From: Clostridiaceae bacterium AM27-36LB
Lineage (GTDB): Bacteria; Bacillota; Clostridia; Lachnospirales; Lachnospiraceae
Length of the DNA: 64,000 bases
Direction: 5' to 3'
Assembly: GCA_003480725.1 (NCBI GenBank)
Contig: QUJQ01000001.1
Location: 248,001-312,000 of the forward strand
Shown here: positions 16,100 to 25,182 of the stretch, piece after piece
How the letters are laid out: each line of letters begins with the position of its first letter
How positions within the stretch are numbered: position 1 is the first letter of the stretch
Position numbers and translations under genes: made by a program
The notes under the pieces: model-generated
The model's database searches: none
What the model was told of the DNA's origin: nothing
The model's input: the letters and a program-made list of their open reading frames with translations, nothing else

Positions 16100-17026
16100 A
16101 TGATATTACAGATTATGATTTTATTATTAGGATTTGTCCTGCTGGTAAAGGGGGCGGACTGGTTTGTGGAAGGTGCAGCCAGTATTGCAAGGAAGCTTGG
16201 TATTCCACAGTTGATCGTGGGTCTCACGATTGTTGCCATGGGAACCAGTATGCCGGAAGCAGCTGTCAGTATTACGGCAGCTTTGAATGGTAATGCAGGA
16301 ATTACCATTGGAAATGTAATTGGGAGCAACATTTTGAATGTATTGTTGATTCTTGGAATCACAGCAGTAATCACCAATGTTGCGATTCAGAAATCAACGT
16401 TATATTATGAGATTCCTTTTATGACAGCCATTACAGTTATAATGATGATATTTGGAAAGACAGCCGCATCCATTCCATTTTCGGAGGGCGTGATCTTCTG
16501 GATTCTATTTATTTTGTTTCTGGTGTATCTATTTATTATGGCGAAAAAAGGGACAGGGCAGGAAGAAGAGGAAGCAAGAAATATTCCTGTATGGAAATGC
16601 ATCCTTTTTATGGTGATCGGCGGATTTATGGTTGTGAAGGGCAGTGATCTTGCAGTGAGTGGGGCATCTGAAATTGCTAGATATTTTGGAATGAGTGAGC
16701 GATTTATCGGTCTGACCATCGTTGCATTTGGTACATCCCTTCCAGAGCTGGTGACTTCTGTGATGGCGGCGAAGAAAGGTAATGTAGGGATTGCCATTGG
16801 AAATATTGTGGGAAGTAATATCTTCAATATTTTATTTGTCATCGGAACAACAGCACTTATCTGTACGGTTCCATTTGAACCCAAATTCCTGATTGATTCC
16901 GGAGTGGCCGTGTTCAGCGGTATATTACTGTGGGTTGGCACGTTCAGACATAAGGAACTTCGAAGATCTTGCGGAATAGTAATGTTGCTGTGTTATGCGG
17001 CATATTTTGCATATTTATGCATGTAA
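16100..17026 (+). CDS. Ca2+/Na+ antiporter (YrbG-like, CaCA family)
   Basis: 308 residues, about ten membrane segments in two inverted halves. Each half carries an alpha-repeat: GTSMPEAAVS with GNVIGSNILN in the first and GTSLPELVTS with GNIVGSNIFN in the second; the acidic residues in these motifs bind the ions. It would exchange sodium for calcium across the membrane. GAGGAG eight bases upstream fixes the ATG at 16100. It begins 11 bases after the ATPase gene and is probably cotranscribed. Confidence 0.9.
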   Translation: MILQIMILLLGFVLLVKGADWFVEGAASIARKLGIPQLIVGLTIVAMGTSMPEAAVSITAALNGNAGITIGNVIGSNILNVLLILGITAVITNVAIQKSTLYYEIPFMTAITVIMMIFGKTAASIPFSEGVIFWILFILFLVYLFIMAKKGTGQEEEEARNIPVWKCILFMVIGGFMVVKGSDLAVSGASEIARYFGMSERFIGLTIVAFGTSLPELVTSVMAAKKGNVGIAIGNIVGSNIFNILFVIGTTALICTVPFEPKFLIDSGVAVFSGILLWVGTFRHKELRRSCGIVMLLCYAAYFAYLCM

Positions 17027-17097
17027 GTAATAATATAGTGTGATGCTGCTGTGGATTTTGGGCAGACGTTCTGAATGATTTGTTTTAGGAATCCCTC

Positions 17098-17127
17098 TTT
17101 ACAGAATGCCGGATGACATGATATGAT
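17098..17127 (+). promoter_or_regulatory. Promoter of the glycine riboswitch transcript
   Basis: TTTACA (17098-17103), 18-bp spacer, TATGAT (17122-17127), 24 bases before the first aptamer. Confidence 0.55.
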
Positions 17128-17150
17128 ATATGTATATATGACCGGCTAAC

Positions 17151-17321
17151 GATTACTCTAGACATCGGTGAATTCACCGGGGCCGAAGAAGCAAAACCTG
17201 GAAAGGCATCTTTTTCAGGAAGAAACTGACAGGCAAAAGGAAGGTAATCTCACGGAACTCTGGAGAGCATGGAATCATTCCATCGCCTACGTGGCTATAA
17301 CCAACTGGCAAAAGGACAGAG
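17151..17321 (+). ncRNA. Tandem glycine riboswitch
   Basis: Aptamer 1 (about 17151-17250) holds CCGAAGAAGCAAA and CTGACAGGCAAAAGGAAGG, closed by GATTAC/GTAATC. Aptamer 2 (about 17258-17321) holds CTCTGGAGAG, a hairpin, CGCCTACGTGGCTATAA, then CTGGCAAAAGGACAGAG. These are the conserved bases of the two-aptamer glycine riboswitch. The 3' strand of aptamer 2 P1 (CAGAG) is also the 5' arm of the downstream terminator, so glycine binding should prevent termination and turn the gene on. The 400-base gap between 17027 and 17429 is largely this regulatory RNA. Confidence 0.9.
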
Positions 17322-17363
17322 AGCAACAGATGTATGATAAGGCATCTGTGCGCTCTGTTTTTG
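17317..17363 (+). terminator. Glycine riboswitch expression-platform terminator
   Basis: CAGAGAGCAACAGATG (17317-17332) pairs imperfectly with CATCTGTGCGCTCTG (17343-17357), followed by TTTTTG. The left arm overlaps aptamer 2 P1. Confidence 0.8.
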
Positions 17364-17429
17364 TTTGTTTTAAAACAAAGTGCATCATATATGGAGATGC
17401 AATAAGACAAATGGAGGATAGAATAGACA

Positions 17430-18692
17430 ATGAGAATGATGTTGGTTGGAGCCGGAGCAGTCGGTGAAAGTATGTTGAAGATTTTAAAATGGCGCGATCC
17501 AAAGGGAGAATGGCTGTCTTATGTGCTGGTGGGGGACTATGATGCTTCCAGAGCGCAGGAGGTAGTGGATCTTCTGGCAGATGAGCGCTTTTCTTATGCG
17601 CAGATCAATGCAACAGACAAGGAACAGATGAAGGACCTGATCCAGGAGCATAAGATTGACTTTGTGATGGATGCGGCACCGCCATTTGCCAGTAACTATA
17701 TTTTTGATGCTGCCTATGAAGCCGGAGCTAATTATGCCAATATGGGAACCTGGTCTGTTCCTATGGAGGAACCAGCATATGGCCTTGGTATTGAGAACAG
17801 CTACATGGAACCTATGACAAAATACAATTTTGATCGGCATGAACAGTGGAAGAAAAAGGGACAGATGGCAGTGATCTGTCTTGGTATCGATCCGGGTGTG
17901 GTCAATGTCTTTGCAAAGTATGCGGCAACCCATCTGTTTGACAGGATGACAGAAGCACATGTGAAAGATGGTGGAAATCTTTCTGTGCCGGGAGCAGACC
18001 CGGATGCGATCCAGTTTGGATTCAATGTATGGACGGTGTTGGATGAAGTGATGAATCCAAATGTGGAGTATGATCAGGAAAAGGGCGGACTTATTGTAGA
18101 AAAAGCCTTTGCTGGCCAGGAGACATTTCTGATGCCGGATGGAGTCGGTGAAAATACACTGGTTAAAGTAGAGCATGAGGAAGTTGTGACATTTGCCCGT
18201 TTTCTGAAGCAGTATGGACTTAAAAAAGCAACATTCAAGATCAGCCTTGATGACAATCTGATCACAGCACTGAAGGTGATCGATCACCTGGGTCTTCGTA
18301 GTCTGAAGCCGGTGCAGGTGGGCAATGTGAAGGTAGTTCCGAGAGATGTGGTAGCAGCCTGTGCACCGCAGCCGAAAGACATCGGAACGGAAATGATCGG
18401 TGAGATGCTGGTGGGCGTACATTGTATCGGAGAAAAAGACGGCGCAAGAAAAGAGTATTTCCTGTATCAGAATTTTGATAATCAGGCATCAATGGCACGT
18501 TGGGGTTCTCAGGCAGTAGTGGCTCAGACCGGATTTGGCGCAGCACTGGCAATTGAACTGATCGGCAGAGAAATCTGGAAAGAAGCCGGAGTCTTCTCAC
18601 CGGAATATTTTGATCCGGAACCTTATCTGAAGTTGATGGATGAGACTGGATATGAATGGCATGTGATGGAACTGCCAGTAAAAGAAAAGTAA
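17430..18692 (+). CDS. Saccharopine dehydrogenase-family oxidoreductase under a glycine riboswitch
   Basis: 420 residues with an N-terminal Rossmann motif MLVGAGAVGESML at residues 4-16 and the saccharopine dehydrogenase/carboxynorspermidine dehydrogenase fold (VMDAAPPFASNYIFDAAYEAG near 77; LGIDPGVVNVFAKYAA near 151). Family members oxidise or form a secondary amine between an amino acid and an oxoacid. GGAGG is 12 bases before the ATG at 17430. It is the only gene behind the glycine riboswitch, so its reaction probably involves glycine or glycine excess. The true substrate is unknown. Confidence 0.78.
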   Translation: MRMMLVGAGAVGESMLKILKWRDPKGEWLSYVLVGDYDASRAQEVVDLLADERFSYAQINATDKEQMKDLIQEHKIDFVMDAAPPFASNYIFDAAYEAGANYANMGTWSVPMEEPAYGLGIENSYMEPMTKYNFDRHEQWKKKGQMAVICLGIDPGVVNVFAKYAATHLFDRMTEAHVKDGGNLSVPGADPDAIQFGFNVWTVLDEVMNPNVEYDQEKGGLIVEKAFAGQETFLMPDGVGENTLVKVEHEEVVTFARFLKQYGLKKATFKISLDDNLITALKVIDHLGLRSLKPVQVGNVKVVPRDVVAACAPQPKDIGTEMIGEMLVGVHCIGEKDGARKEYFLYQNFDNQASMARWGSQAVVAQTGFGAALAIELIGREIWKEAGVFSPEYFDPEPYLKLMDETGYEWHVMELPVKEK

Positions 18693-18699
18693 GAAAAGT

Positions 18700-18728
18700 C
18701 AGGCAGCACTGTAAAAAAGTGCTGCCTG
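18700..18728 (+). terminator. Hairpin terminator after the dehydrogenase
   Basis: CAGGCAGCACT (18700-18710) and AGTGCTGCCTG (18718-18728) form an 11-bp stem; the T-content after it is weak. Confidence 0.7.
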
Positions 18729-18896
18729 TTCGGGATTTCCTTTCTTTTCCAAAATACGAAATGTACATTGTGTAGCGGATGTATATAATGGCTCCTGACC
18801 ACTGGATGAAAAATCACCAAGGTTTTGCCGCAGCAATTCGGCACATGCCGTTTTTTAAAGTATAATAGAAACAATATTGAGAGATGGAGATCAGTT

Positions 18897-19709
18897 ATGG
18901 AAAAATCGGTACTTATAAAAGGTGACAACTACGATATTTCAGGAATATTAAGTTACAAGGAAACGGTAGATAAGATGCCAGCAGTTATTCTGTGCCATGG
19001 AACCGGAGCACAGAAGAATGAGGTAGGGGACCTGTTTGTGATTCTGGCAGAAAAACTGCTGCAAAGGGGAATTGCTTCGATTCGCATAGATTATGCGGGA
19101 TGTGGTGACAGCAAAGCGGATCAGCGGGAACTGACATTTCTTGGTGAAGTGGAGGATACAAAGAAAGCATATCAGTATATCTGCGATCTGGGTTGTGTTG
19201 ATCAGAAAAATATCGGAATCCTTGGCTTCAGTCAGGGAGCGCGTGTTGTGGCAGAACTATTAAAAGAAATGCAGGAATTTACTTGTGTGGCAAGCTGGTC
19301 AGGTGCCTGCCAGAATGGAAGAGGGGTATTTGAGGGCTGGTTTCAGGAATATTATCAGGAAGCAGAAGAACACGGATATGCAAGAATTCCTATGGGATGG
19401 AGAGATGATCTCCTTTTATCAAAACAGTGGTTTGATGAGATTGAAAACACAACTCCTATGGATGGGCTTAAAAAGTATACAGGTCCGGTGCTGGCAGTTG
19501 CCGGTGCTGCGGATGAAATTGTTCCATGTAGTCATACGAAAGAAATTATGGCAGAAGGTACAAATGAGCAGAGCAAGATGCTGATATTGCCCGGTGCAGA
19601 CCACATTTTTAACGTATTATCAGGGGATAAAACGATGTCGGAACATGTGCTGGATGTGACTGCGGACTGGTTTGCAGAAGTTATGGGTGGAGCTAAAATT
19701 TCTAAATAA
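18897..19709 (+). CDS. Alpha/beta hydrolase (esterase/dienelactone hydrolase-like)
   Basis: 270 residues. The oxyanion region ILCHGTGAQKNE is near 33, the nucleophile elbow GFSQGAR near 109, the Asp in GAADEIVPCSH near 205, and the His in GADHIFN near 235: a complete Ser-Asp-His triad. It probably hydrolyses an ester or acyl bond in the cytoplasm; no signal peptide is seen. GATGGAGA upstream and a TATAAT at 18861-18866 support the start at 18897. Confidence 0.85.
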   Translation: MEKSVLIKGDNYDISGILSYKETVDKMPAVILCHGTGAQKNEVGDLFVILAEKLLQRGIASIRIDYAGCGDSKADQRELTFLGEVEDTKKAYQYICDLGCVDQKNIGILGFSQGARVVAELLKEMQEFTCVASWSGACQNGRGVFEGWFQEYYQEAEEHGYARIPMGWRDDLLLSKQWFDEIENTTPMDGLKKYTGPVLAVAGAADEIVPCSHTKEIMAEGTNEQSKMLILPGADHIFNVLSGDKTMSEHVLDVTADWFAEVMGGAKISK

Positions 19710-19724
19710 ATATGAACTTAAGTC

Positions 19725-19753
19725 TTACATAAAATAAAATAGTGTGATACAAT
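19725..19753 (+). promoter_or_regulatory. Promoter of the DUF2798 gene
   Basis: TTACAT (19725-19730), 17-bp spacer, TACAAT (19748-19753); the 5' leader is about 100 bases. Confidence 0.55.
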
Positions 19754-19862
19754 ATACCAGCTTTTGTGGTTACTATTGGAAACGCACACTCCTCCGGGAT
19801 GATAACGAACAACACATGCAAAAATGCAAAACAGTTATTCATTATGATCAGGAGGATTTTTT

Positions 19863-20324
19863 ATGCCCAAAAACAAATTTCAGGATGTAGTATTCACGGC
19901 TATTATGGCGACTATTATGGTGTACGGAATGGTTGTCTACAATGTAGCACTTAACACAGGAGGCGTGACAGGACAGACGTTTTTAATGTCAGTTCATGAA
20001 CTGCCGATCATGGTGCCAATCGCATTTGTGCTGGAGTTCTTTGTAGTCGGAAAGATTGCCAGAATGCTGGCATTTACAGTGATGACATCGAATGACAGAC
20101 CGCAGTTTATTACCTATGCGATCTCCATTTGTATTTGCTGTGTCATGTGCCCACTGATGAGCCTGGTGGCAACTATTTTGTTCAAGGATACAAAGACATT
20201 TGGAACATGGGTACAGACCTGGGGAATGAATTTCCCGATGGCGATTTGTTATCAGATGTTCTATTGCGGTCCGCTGGTAAGACTGATTTTCAGAACCATT
20301 TTCAGAGAAAAGAAAACTGCTTAA
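19863..20324 (+). CDS. DUF2798 family membrane protein
   Basis: 153 residues with four hydrophobic segments and the paired pattern of DUF2798 repeats (FTAIMATIMVYGMVVYN near 10; CICCVMCPLMSLVATI near 85; AICYQMFYCGPLVRLIF near 125). Family function is unknown; integral membrane location is clear. AGGAGGA lies just before the ATG. Its stop overlaps the stop of the convergent VanZ-like gene by four bases. Confidence 0.82.
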   Translation: MPKNKFQDVVFTAIMATIMVYGMVVYNVALNTGGVTGQTFLMSVHELPIMVPIAFVLEFFVVGKIARMLAFTVMTSNDRPQFITYAISICICCVMCPLMSLVATILFKDTKTFGTWVQTWGMNFPMAICYQMFYCGPLVRLIFRTIFREKKTA

Positions 20325-20947
20325 CCAAAGATCCGCCAGTTATACAAAAGTATAATTCCCAGTATGCCACCAAACAGATAAACCAGAGGTTCTGCGCTGC
20401 TGACTTTGATTGCTTTCCTGCCTGCTTTCGGAAACAGGCAGCGAAATGCGATCCAGCAGCCAAAACCAACGGCGGTTCCCAGTGTATTCATCGTCAGGTC
20501 ATCAATGTCTGTTACCCGTAGACAAAACAACTGTGAAAGCTCAATGGACAGAGACATACAAAAACCTGTGAGAACAGTTCTTCCCATTTCCCGATATCTT
20601 CGCCAGATCAGTGGCAGCAAAAATCCAAGAGGCATGAACATGATAATATTTAAAATATAAGTGGCAAAACCCTCTGATGAAAATGGAATCAGATTGATGG
20701 TTGAATCCAGTTTTCCATGGCTGATCAAATCCCAGATTGTTCCGATTCCGGCAACTTTTTTCACGGCCAGATAGCAATACAGTATATAAATATAAATCCA
20801 GATTATATGCCGCTGTCGGTATCTTTTGTGTGCAATTTTTTGTCTGTTAAGGAAAAGCCACACGGAACCGGGCAGAATAAAGCAGATAAAAGAATATACC
20901 GAAAAGATGTCAAAGCTCATATATGCTGAAAGTAGATTAAAAATCAT
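20321..20947 (-). CDS. VanZ-like membrane protein
   Basis: 208 residues, about five membrane segments. The VanZ-family core is present: NLIPFSS near 85, NIIMFMPLGFLLPLI near 99-114 and SIELSQLF...TDIDDLTMNTLGTAVGF near 133-160. Some VanZ proteins lower teicoplanin susceptibility, but most chromosomal copies are uncharacterised. GGAGG 9 bases upstream fixes the start at 20947 rather than an ATG 15 bases earlier. Confidence 0.82.
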   Translation of the reverse strand: MIFNLLSAYMSFDIFSVYSFICFILPGSVWLFLNRQKIAHKRYRQRHIIWIYIYILYCYLAVKKVAGIGTIWDLISHGKLDSTINLIPFSSEGFATYILNIIMFMPLGFLLPLIWRRYREMGRTVLTGFCMSLSIELSQLFCLRVTDIDDLTMNTLGTAVGFGCWIAFRCLFPKAGRKAIKVSSAEPLVYLFGGILGIILLYNWRIFG

Positions 20948-21099
20948 AGATTGGTCCTCCATTGGATATCATTTCCATTACTATGACAGGATTCTATTAA
21001 GAGCCGGTTTAGAAATCTCTTAAAGTTTTCTAAAGAAGAGCGGCAGTGAGAGGATTCTGTGTTATACTGACAGATATGATGAGTTGGGGTGAAGTACTT

Positions 21100-21126
21100 A
21101 TGAAAAATAAGAAGGCTTGTTTGTGA
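21100..21126 (+). CDS. Possible 8-residue leader peptide before the UvrA2-like gene
   Basis: ATG with GGGGTGA seven bases upstream encodes MKNKKACL and stops at 21126. The end of the frame overlaps an inverted repeat TTGTTTGT (21117-21124) / ACAAACAA (21159-21166), and the UvrA2-like gene starts at 21185. A TATACT lies at 21063-21068. This layout resembles leaders that control drug-resistance genes by ribosome stalling. It is weak evidence; the remainder of the 20948-21184 gap shows nothing else recognisable. Confidence 0.25.
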   Translation: MKNKKACL

Positions 21127-21184
21127 CAATGCGGGAACTAATAAAGAGAATCTGCGAAACAAACAAAACAACAGGTGAAATATA

Positions 21185-23680
21185 ATGAGAGAAGAATCAA
21201 CAGCACCATCCTGCATTCAGGTGCGGGGTGCGAAGGTGCACAATCTGAAAAATATAGATGTGGATGTTCCACTGAACAAGATCGTGGGAATCGCGGGTGT
21301 CTCCGGCTCTGGAAAATCTTCGCTGGCTCTGGGTGTGCTCTATGCGGAGGGTTCCAGACGATATCTGGAATCTCTGTCCACGTATACCAGAAGGAGAATG
21401 ACAGGTGCTGCAAAGGCGCAGGTAGATGAGGTGCTGCATGTTCCGGCAGCACTGGCACTTCACCAGAGACCGGGAGTGCCGGGAATCCGCAGTACATTTG
21501 GAACAGGAACAGAACTTCTGAACAGTCTGCGGCTGATGTATTCCAGACTTGCCAGTCATCGCTGTCCCAATGGTCATTATCTGAAACCAACTCTTGCTGT
21601 AGCGGCTGGTTCTGAGCTGATCTGCCCGGAATGTGGAGCGCATTTTTATGCACCGTCCGCGGAGGAACTGGCATTCAACTCCCAGGGGGCCTGTAAGCGG
21701 TGTGGCGGTACGGGAAGTGTGAGGACAGTGGATCTTGATACACTGGTGCCGGATGATACATTGTCGATTGATGATGGGGCGGTGGCTCCCTGGAACAGTC
21801 TCATGTGGTCGTTGATGACGGATGTGTGCCGGGAGATGGGAGTTCGGACCGATATTCCATTTAAGGATCTGACAGATCAGGAAAAAGAGATCGTGTATCA
21901 TGGTCCGGCAGAGAAAAAGCATATTTTTTATAAAGCAAAGAAGAGTAACCAGGCAGGAGAACTGGATTTTACTTATTATAATGCAGTCTATACGGTTGAA
22001 AATGCCCTCGCAAAGGTAAAAGATGAAAAGGGCATGAAACGTGTGGAAAAATTCCTGAAGGAAGAGACCTGCCCAGAATGTGGCGGAAGTCGGTTATCTG
22101 ATCGGGCACGGGCACCAAAGCTTCGGGGAATCAGTCTGGATGAAGCCTGCCGGATGACGCTTGGTGAACTGGTGGAATGGGTGGCAGGTGTGCCGGAATC
22201 TCTGCCGGAGGAGATGCGTCCCATGGCAGAGCGTATCTGTGAAGCCTTTCAGTCAGCAGCAAGGAGACTGATGGATCTGGGACTTTCTTATCTGTCCCTT
22301 AACCGGGCGGCATCGACTCTGTCTACCGGAGAGAGGCAGAGAATGCAGTTGGCAAGAGCCGTAAGAAACCGTACGACAGGAGTATTGTATGTGCTGGATG
22401 AGCCATCGATTGGTCTGCATCCATCGAATATTGTGGGATTGAATGCGGTGATGCATGATCTGATTGCAGATGGCAATTCTGTACTTCTGGTAGACCATGA
22501 CACGCAGATTCTCAAGGAGTCTGACTGGATCATTGAGATGGGACCAGAAGCAGGTGCAGGCGGCGGGCATGTGATCGCGCAGGGAACCATCCCTGAGATT
22601 GCAGAGAATAAAGCATCCATGATAGGACCATTTCTGTCTGGAAAGGTAGATGCAAAGATGCGAAAACAGACCGCAGAGCAGGAACTGTTTTCAATGGGAA
22701 TCATTCATCTGTCTACGGATTCAATTCATACGGTAAAGCCACTGGAGGTAGATATTCCCAAAGGACGGCTGACCGTTGTGACAGGTGTATCAGGTTCTGG
22801 TAAGACGACAATGGTTCTGGAAAGTCTGGTACCGGGACTGCAGGCGGTGACCAGTGGAGGAAAGTTACCGGCTTATGTGAAAGCGATTCAGGCGGAAGGC
22901 ATTTCTCATGTGAAGCTTATCGATGCCACACCCATTGGAATCAATGTTCGTTCCACAGTAGCAACTTATGCCAATGTACACGATGAACTGAGGAAGGTCT
23001 ATGCCAGAACAGCCGATGCGAAAAATGCCGGTTATAAGGCAGGCGATTTTTCCTATAATACCGGAGCATTACGTTGCCCGGTCTGCGACGGAACCGGCGA
23101 GATCAGTCTGGATGTACAGTTTTTGCCTGATGTGGACATTCCTTGTACGGAGTGTCGTGGTACCAGATATAAAAAAGAAGCATGGCAGATCTTTTACGAA
23201 AATAAAGCAAAGAAGAAATATTCGCTGCCTCAGCTGATGGAGATGGATGTGCATACGGCGTTGGAGGCAACCAAGGATCTGAAGACAGTCCATCAGAGGC
23301 TGGAAGTGCTGGAAAAGCTGGGGCTTGGATATCTGACACTGGGAGAGGAGACACCCAGCCTGTCAGGTGGAGAGGCCCAGCGGCTGAAGCTGGCCAGTGA
23401 GATGGGAAAAGGTCAGTCAGATTCTGTCTTTGTGTTTGACGAGCCGACCATTGGTCTTCATCCATTGGATGTATTCACACTGCTGCAGGTATTTCAGACA
23501 CTGGTGGACAATGGTGCCACGGTGATTGTGATCGAGCATGATCTGGATGTGATCCGAAACGCCGATTACATGATTGATATGGGACCAGGTGGCGGAGAAG
23601 CAGGCGGACGGATCGTGGCAGCAGGAACACCGGAACAGGTGGCGAAGAATCCGGACAGTGTCACGGGAAGGTTTCTTTGA
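21185..23680 (+). CDS. UvrA-like ABC ATPase lacking the UvrB-binding domain (UvrA2 class)
   Basis: 831 residues against about 940 for UvrA. Walker A motifs GVSGSGKSS (near 38) and GVSGSGKTT (near 532), signatures STGERQR and LSGGEAQR, and zinc-type cysteines CPECG...CKRCGG (near 143-168) and CPVCDG...CTEC (near 628-655) are all present. The roughly 110-residue UvrB-binding segment normally found after RLMYSRL..RCP is missing, which marks the UvrA2 class. Such proteins are linked to tolerance of DNA-binding antibiotics or DNA damage and do not load UvrB in the normal way. Confidence 0.88.
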   Translation: MREESTAPSCIQVRGAKVHNLKNIDVDVPLNKIVGIAGVSGSGKSSLALGVLYAEGSRRYLESLSTYTRRRMTGAAKAQVDEVLHVPAALALHQRPGVPGIRSTFGTGTELLNSLRLMYSRLASHRCPNGHYLKPTLAVAAGSELICPECGAHFYAPSAEELAFNSQGACKRCGGTGSVRTVDLDTLVPDDTLSIDDGAVAPWNSLMWSLMTDVCREMGVRTDIPFKDLTDQEKEIVYHGPAEKKHIFYKAKKSNQAGELDFTYYNAVYTVENALAKVKDEKGMKRVEKFLKEETCPECGGSRLSDRARAPKLRGISLDEACRMTLGELVEWVAGVPESLPEEMRPMAERICEAFQSAARRLMDLGLSYLSLNRAASTLSTGERQRMQLARAVRNRTTGVLYVLDEPSIGLHPSNIVGLNAVMHDLIADGNSVLLVDHDTQILKESDWIIEMGPEAGAGGGHVIAQGTIPEIAENKASMIGPFLSGKVDAKMRKQTAEQELFSMGIIHLSTDSIHTVKPLEVDIPKGRLTVVTGVSGSGKTTMVLESLVPGLQAVTSGGKLPAYVKAIQAEGISHVKLIDATPIGINVRSTVATYANVHDELRKVYARTADAKNAGYKAGDFSYNTGALRCPVCDGTGEISLDVQFLPDVDIPCTECRGTRYKKEAWQIFYENKAKKKYSLPQLMEMDVHTALEATKDLKTVHQRLEVLEKLGLGYLTLGEETPSLSGGEAQRLKLASEMGKGQSDSVFVFDEPTIGLHPLDVFTLLQVFQTLVDNGATVIVIEHDLDVIRNADYMIDMGPGGGEAGGRIVAAGTPEQVAKNPDSVTGRFL

Positions 23681-23760
23681 AGGTATGCCTGTAGATTTTT
23701 TTCTATAAATATGTTAAAATTTTATCCAAATGAGTATAGACAGGAGTAATGGAATCGTTC

Positions 23761-24084
23761 ATGAAAAGAAATGACTGGATCCTGGCGACGGCAGTTTTGC
23801 TGGTGGCAGGAGTCTTAGGGGCATATTTGCTGCTGGGGCGTCAGACGGGAAGTTATGTGATGATCAGTAAGGATAATGAGGAGATCGGAACCTATAGCCT
23901 TAAGGATGATCGAGTTATTGATGTAGGAGAGGGTAACCGGCTGGAGATCAAAGATGGAGCGGTCCACATGCTCTATGCAGACTGCCCGGATCAGATCTGT
24001 GTGCACACGGGATGGATCGATCAGGAACATGATATGATCGTCTGCATGCCCAATAAGGTTGTTGTGCAGATCATAGAGCAGTAA
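23761..24084 (+). CDS. NusG domain II-containing membrane-anchored protein
   Basis: 107 residues: one N-terminal membrane helix (residues 6-24) followed by a small beta domain of the NusG domain II family ending HTGWIDQEHDMIVCMPNKVVVQI, with two cysteines (ADCPDQIC, IVCMPN). Extracytoplasmic location is likely. The start is uncertain: an ATG at 23749 is only two bases after CAGGAG, and the ATG at 23761 is 14 bases after it. It stands 18 bases before cobT and so may be the first gene of the cobalamin operon. Confidence 0.78.
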   Translation: MKRNDWILATAVLLVAGVLGAYLLLGRQTGSYVMISKDNEEIGTYSLKDDRVIDVGEGNRLEIKDGAVHMLYADCPDQICVHTGWIDQEHDMIVCMPNKVVVQIIEQ

Positions 24085-24102
24085 GACAAAGGAGAAGGAT
24101 AG

Positions 24103-25176
24103 ATGATGGAATTGGAAAAAGAACTGAAGCAGAAGATGGAAGAAATCACACCGATTGACAGACAGGTGATGGAAGCGGCCTGGAAAAACTGGGATGGACT
24201 TTGTAAGCCGTTGCGAGGTCTTGGATGGCTGGAAGAAGCATTGGTCCAGATTGCAGGGATTATGAGAGATGACCGTCCGCATCCAGATAAGCGTGCGGTT
24301 GTGATCATGGGTGCAGATAATGGAGTTGTAAAGGAAGGCGTGACGCAGACAGACCAGTCTGTGACGATGCAGGTATTGGAAAATATGGGAAATGATCTGT
24401 CTACCGCATGCGTTATGAGTCATCAGGCTGGCTGTGATATGATTCCGGTCAACATCGGAGGACTGACGGATGGTGTACATCCAAAGATTCGCAACCGGGT
24501 GGTGCGTTATGGTACCGGAAACATTGCAAAAGAACCGGCCATGACAAGAGAAGAGTGTGTGAAAGCAATTCTTACGGGAATTGAGATCGTAAAGGAATTG
24601 AAAGAAGAAGGTTATCAGCTGATCGTGACCGGCGAGATGGGAATCGGAAATACGACCACCAGCGCTGCCTGTGCAGCGGTCTTATTTGGAAAAGACCCTG
24701 CAGATGTAACAGGCCGGGGAGCAGGTCTTTCCAGTGAAGGATTAAACAGAAAGATCAATGCCATCCGAAGTGCGATTGCCGTAAATAAGCCGGACCCCAA
24801 GGATGCCATTGATGTGATCGCAAAAGTAGGTGGACTTGATATTGCAGGAATGGTTGGCTGTTATCTGGGAGCGGCAATCTGTCAGATGCCGATCCTGATC
24901 GATGGATTCATCTCTGCCGTATCCGCTTATCTGGCATGTATGCTGAACCAGACTGCAAAGGAATATATGATCCCGACCCACTGTTCCGCTGAACCAGCGG
25001 CAAAAATGATCATGGAAAAACTGGGAATGGAAGCACCGCTTCATGCAGGCATGCATCTGGGAGAAGGAACAGGTGCGATTATGGGTCTGTCTCTGATCGA
25101 TCAGGCATTGAATGTTTATTATCATGTGGCTACTTTTGAGGGCGGTCATGTGGAAGCATATACGCATCAGGTGTAA
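24103..25176 (+). CDS. cobT: Nicotinate-nucleotide:dimethylbenzimidazole phosphoribosyltransferase
   Basis: 357 residues, full length. It makes alpha-ribazole phosphate from nicotinate mononucleotide and the lower-ligand base for the cobamide nucleotide loop. Motifs: GADNGVVKEGVTQ near 67, EMGIGNTTTSAA near 175, and the catalytic Glu in LGEGTGA near 318. GGAGAAGGA precedes the start. It opens an 11-gene run of cobalamin genes, all on the plus strand with tiny gaps or overlaps. There is no cobalamin riboswitch directly upstream. Confidence 0.95.
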   Translation: MMELEKELKQKMEEITPIDRQVMEAAWKNWDGLCKPLRGLGWLEEALVQIAGIMRDDRPHPDKRAVVIMGADNGVVKEGVTQTDQSVTMQVLENMGNDLSTACVMSHQAGCDMIPVNIGGLTDGVHPKIRNRVVRYGTGNIAKEPAMTREECVKAILTGIEIVKELKEEGYQLIVTGEMGIGNTTTSAACAAVLFGKDPADVTGRGAGLSSEGLNRKINAIRSAIAVNKPDPKDAIDVIAKVGGLDIAGMVGCYLGAAICQMPILIDGFISAVSAYLACMLNQTAKEYMIPTHCSAEPAAKMIMEKLGMEAPLHAGMHLGEGTGAIMGLSLIDQALNVYYHVATFEGGHVEAYTHQV

Positions 25177-25182
25177 ACAAAA

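Noticed and set aside
17168..17467. 99-codon plus-strand open frame
   Set aside because: It covers the glycine riboswitch aptamers and its terminator; the reading frame is incidental.
23681..24102. Cobalamin riboswitch before cobT
   Set aside because: None of the aptamer blocks or the B12 box is present in the gap or the NusG-II gene region.
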